A DNA stretch of 8,592 bases, taken from assembly GCA_002366835.1 (NCBI GenBank), contig DFBZ01000122.1:1-8592 (forward strand). The letters are read 5' to 3'. Source of the stretch: Gammaproteobacteria bacterium UBA3067 (GTDB lineage: Bacteria; Pseudomonadota; Gammaproteobacteria; Pseudomonadales; UBA3067). The notes beneath the pieces were generated by a model that did no database searches, was not told the origin of the DNA, and saw only the letters and a list, made by a program, of their open reading frames with translations. The position numbers were made by a program, and so were the translations under genes. Each line of letters starts with the position of its first letter. Position 1 is the first letter of the stretch. Positions 7,473 to 8,592 of the stretch are shown here, piece after piece.

Positions 7473-7567
7473 CAGGTAAGTTAGCTTCAGCCAAAGCTCC
7501 AGATATTTATTGATAAAACCTGCGACCCAAAATAAAAAGCGCAAAGAGTGCAAAAAAGGGGAAGCAG

Positions 7568-8592
7568 GTGAAAACTCTCATTATTGGCCCGGATAGCCTG
7601 ACAGAATTAGTATTGGTGGAGGCGCTGATGGCGCAGCTGTATAAGCGTCACCAATGCGATATTGACCTGCTGATACCTGAAAACCTACACCCACTCACTG
7701 CCCGTTTCCCAAAAAGGGGCAGTATCTTCGTTCTGCCCCAAAGTGAGAGCCCACTCGCGTTGGCACAAGCCTGTGTCAAACTGGGCCTGAGTTTTCGCCA
7801 TCAAGGTTATTATCAGGCCATTAATTTACAGCCGCAGCTTCCCTATTCTTTTATCCCCTTTATCGCCCGCATTGCGCGCCGAACGGTTTCTTATCCAGAT
7901 AAACTTCGTTTCCTGCTTCATTGCAGCTTGGCGAATGATCGTCGCTACCGCGCAAAAAATACCTATGGGCGCCAATTGGATCACCTGCTTTCGTTGGCCA
8001 ACGAGCCCGCTAGCGCCTTACCAGAAAAAGTACGGCCGCAACTCATTAGCCATGATGCAGAACGCCAGGCCCTGTTGGCTCGGCGGCAGCTTGAGGCGGG
8101 AGAAAAACCTTTATTGATCATCTGCCCAGGTGTGGATGGCTCCGCTAGTAAGCACTTGCCCGCGAGCCATTTTGCCGAAATAGCGAAGGAAAAAATAAAA
8201 AAAGGGTGGCAGGTCTGGCTGATGGGGGGTGGTGAAAGCGCCCCGATGGCAGCGGAAATAGAAAGAGTTATCGAGGAAGAGCAGGGCGAGGGGCTGAGCA
8301 ACCTGGTGGGCGAATTATCCCTTGTGGAAAGTGTCGATCTTATCTCTCTCGCTGGTGCGGTACTGGGGCTCGATAATGGTTTTATGCACATGGCTTGCGC
8401 CTTAAATCGCTCGGTGGTGGCCCTCTATGGCCCCACTTCGCCACGCTACCGGCCGCCAGTAACAACGCATTTTCAGGTGCTTACTCAAGGCCTGGGCTGT
8501 AATCCCTGCGAAGAGGCTGTTTGCCCACGCGCATTGGAAGTGTGTTTAAACTACCTTCGTCCCGCGCTGGTTCTGGAGGCCTTGGCAAAGTT
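7568..8592 (+). CDS. waaF: ADP-heptose:LPS heptosyltransferase, WaaF-like, 3' end outside the window
   Basis: This 341-codon open frame runs off the window; WaaF proteins are about 345 residues, so only a few residues and the stop are missing. It is a GT-B glycosyltransferase of family GT9, which adds heptose to the inner core of lipopolysaccharide at the inner face of the cytoplasmic membrane. Visible marks are IIGP at the start, PGVDGSASKHLP with K195, LMGGGE, LVGEL, GLDNGFMHMACALNRSVVAL with D269, LYGPTSP, and a C-terminal cysteine set C311-X2-C-X4-C-X6-C326 as I recall from Pseudomonas-type WaaF. The N-terminal catalytic aspartate (E. coli D13 in WVGDM) is here E13 in SLTEL, so it is a divergent member. 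The GTG start has AGGGGA 5 bases upstream. WaaC or another GT9 enzyme remains possible; the position after ilvE favours WaaF. Confidence 0.75.
   Translation, partial: MKTLIIGPDSLTELVLVEALMAQLYKRHQCDIDLLIPENLHPLTARFPKRGSIFVLPQSESPLALAQACVKLGLSFRHQGYYQAINLQPQLPYSFIPFIARIARRTVSYPDKLRFLLHCSLANDRRYRAKNTYGRQLDHLLSLANEPASALPEKVRPQLISHDAERQALLARRQLEAGEKPLLIICPGVDGSASKHLPASHFAEIAKEKIKKGWQVWLMGGGESAPMAAEIERVIEEEQGEGLSNLVGELSLVESVDLISLAGAVLGLDNGFMHMACALNRSVVALYGPTSPRYRPPVTTHFQVLTQGLGCNPCEEAVCPRALEVCLNYLRPALVLEALAK

Noticed and set aside
7483..7498. AGCTT-CAGCCA-AAGCT hairpin after ilvE as a terminator
   Set aside because: The stem is only five pairs, mostly A/T, and no T run follows, so it does not look like an intrinsic terminator.

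Overview
The window reads as ordinary chromosome of a Gammaproteobacterium, most likely a marine Pseudomonadales/Cellvibrionales-type organism. Three things point there: the gene order glnE-ilvE-waaF, which is also the arrangement known from Pseudomonas; a Pseudomonas-style IlvE N-terminus; and moderate base composition. There is no phage, CRISPR or defence island. The genus is an inference, because no rRNA or species-specific marker is present.

Left part (1-2036): a small orphan response regulator with reversed domain order (MerR-like helix-turn-helix first, receiver domain last) is read leftward. It is divergent from a rightward 3-hydroxyisobutyryl-CoA hydrolase family gene of valine breakdown. 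The 271-base gap between their chosen starts holds a plausible sigma70 promoter and a leader with nested repeats, both on the hydrolase side.

Middle (2048-3593): a leftward sodium- or proton-coupled dicarboxylate/acidic amino acid symporter (glutamate transporter fold) converges on the hydrolase gene with only 11 bases between the stop codons. Just upstream of the symporter ribosome binding site lies a 140-base, nearly palindromic element with 17-base terminal inverted repeats. It looks like a miniature inverted-repeat element or a large REP-type sequence and fills much of the divergent control region between the symporter and glnE.

Right part (3594-8592): three rightward genes spaced 39 and 95 bases apart with no convincing terminator between them. 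They are glnE (two-headed adenylyltransferase that controls glutamine synthetase), ilvE (branched-chain aminotransferase) and a waaF-like heptosyltransferase of the LPS inner core, which runs off the window within a few residues of its expected end. The first two share glutamate/glutamine nitrogen handling; the third belongs to the outer-membrane pathway.

The most unusual items are the palindromic element set against the symporter start, the reversed-order response regulator, the repeat-rich leader of the hydrolase gene, and the replaced catalytic-position aspartate in the heptosyltransferase. I saw no convincing new multi-gene system.
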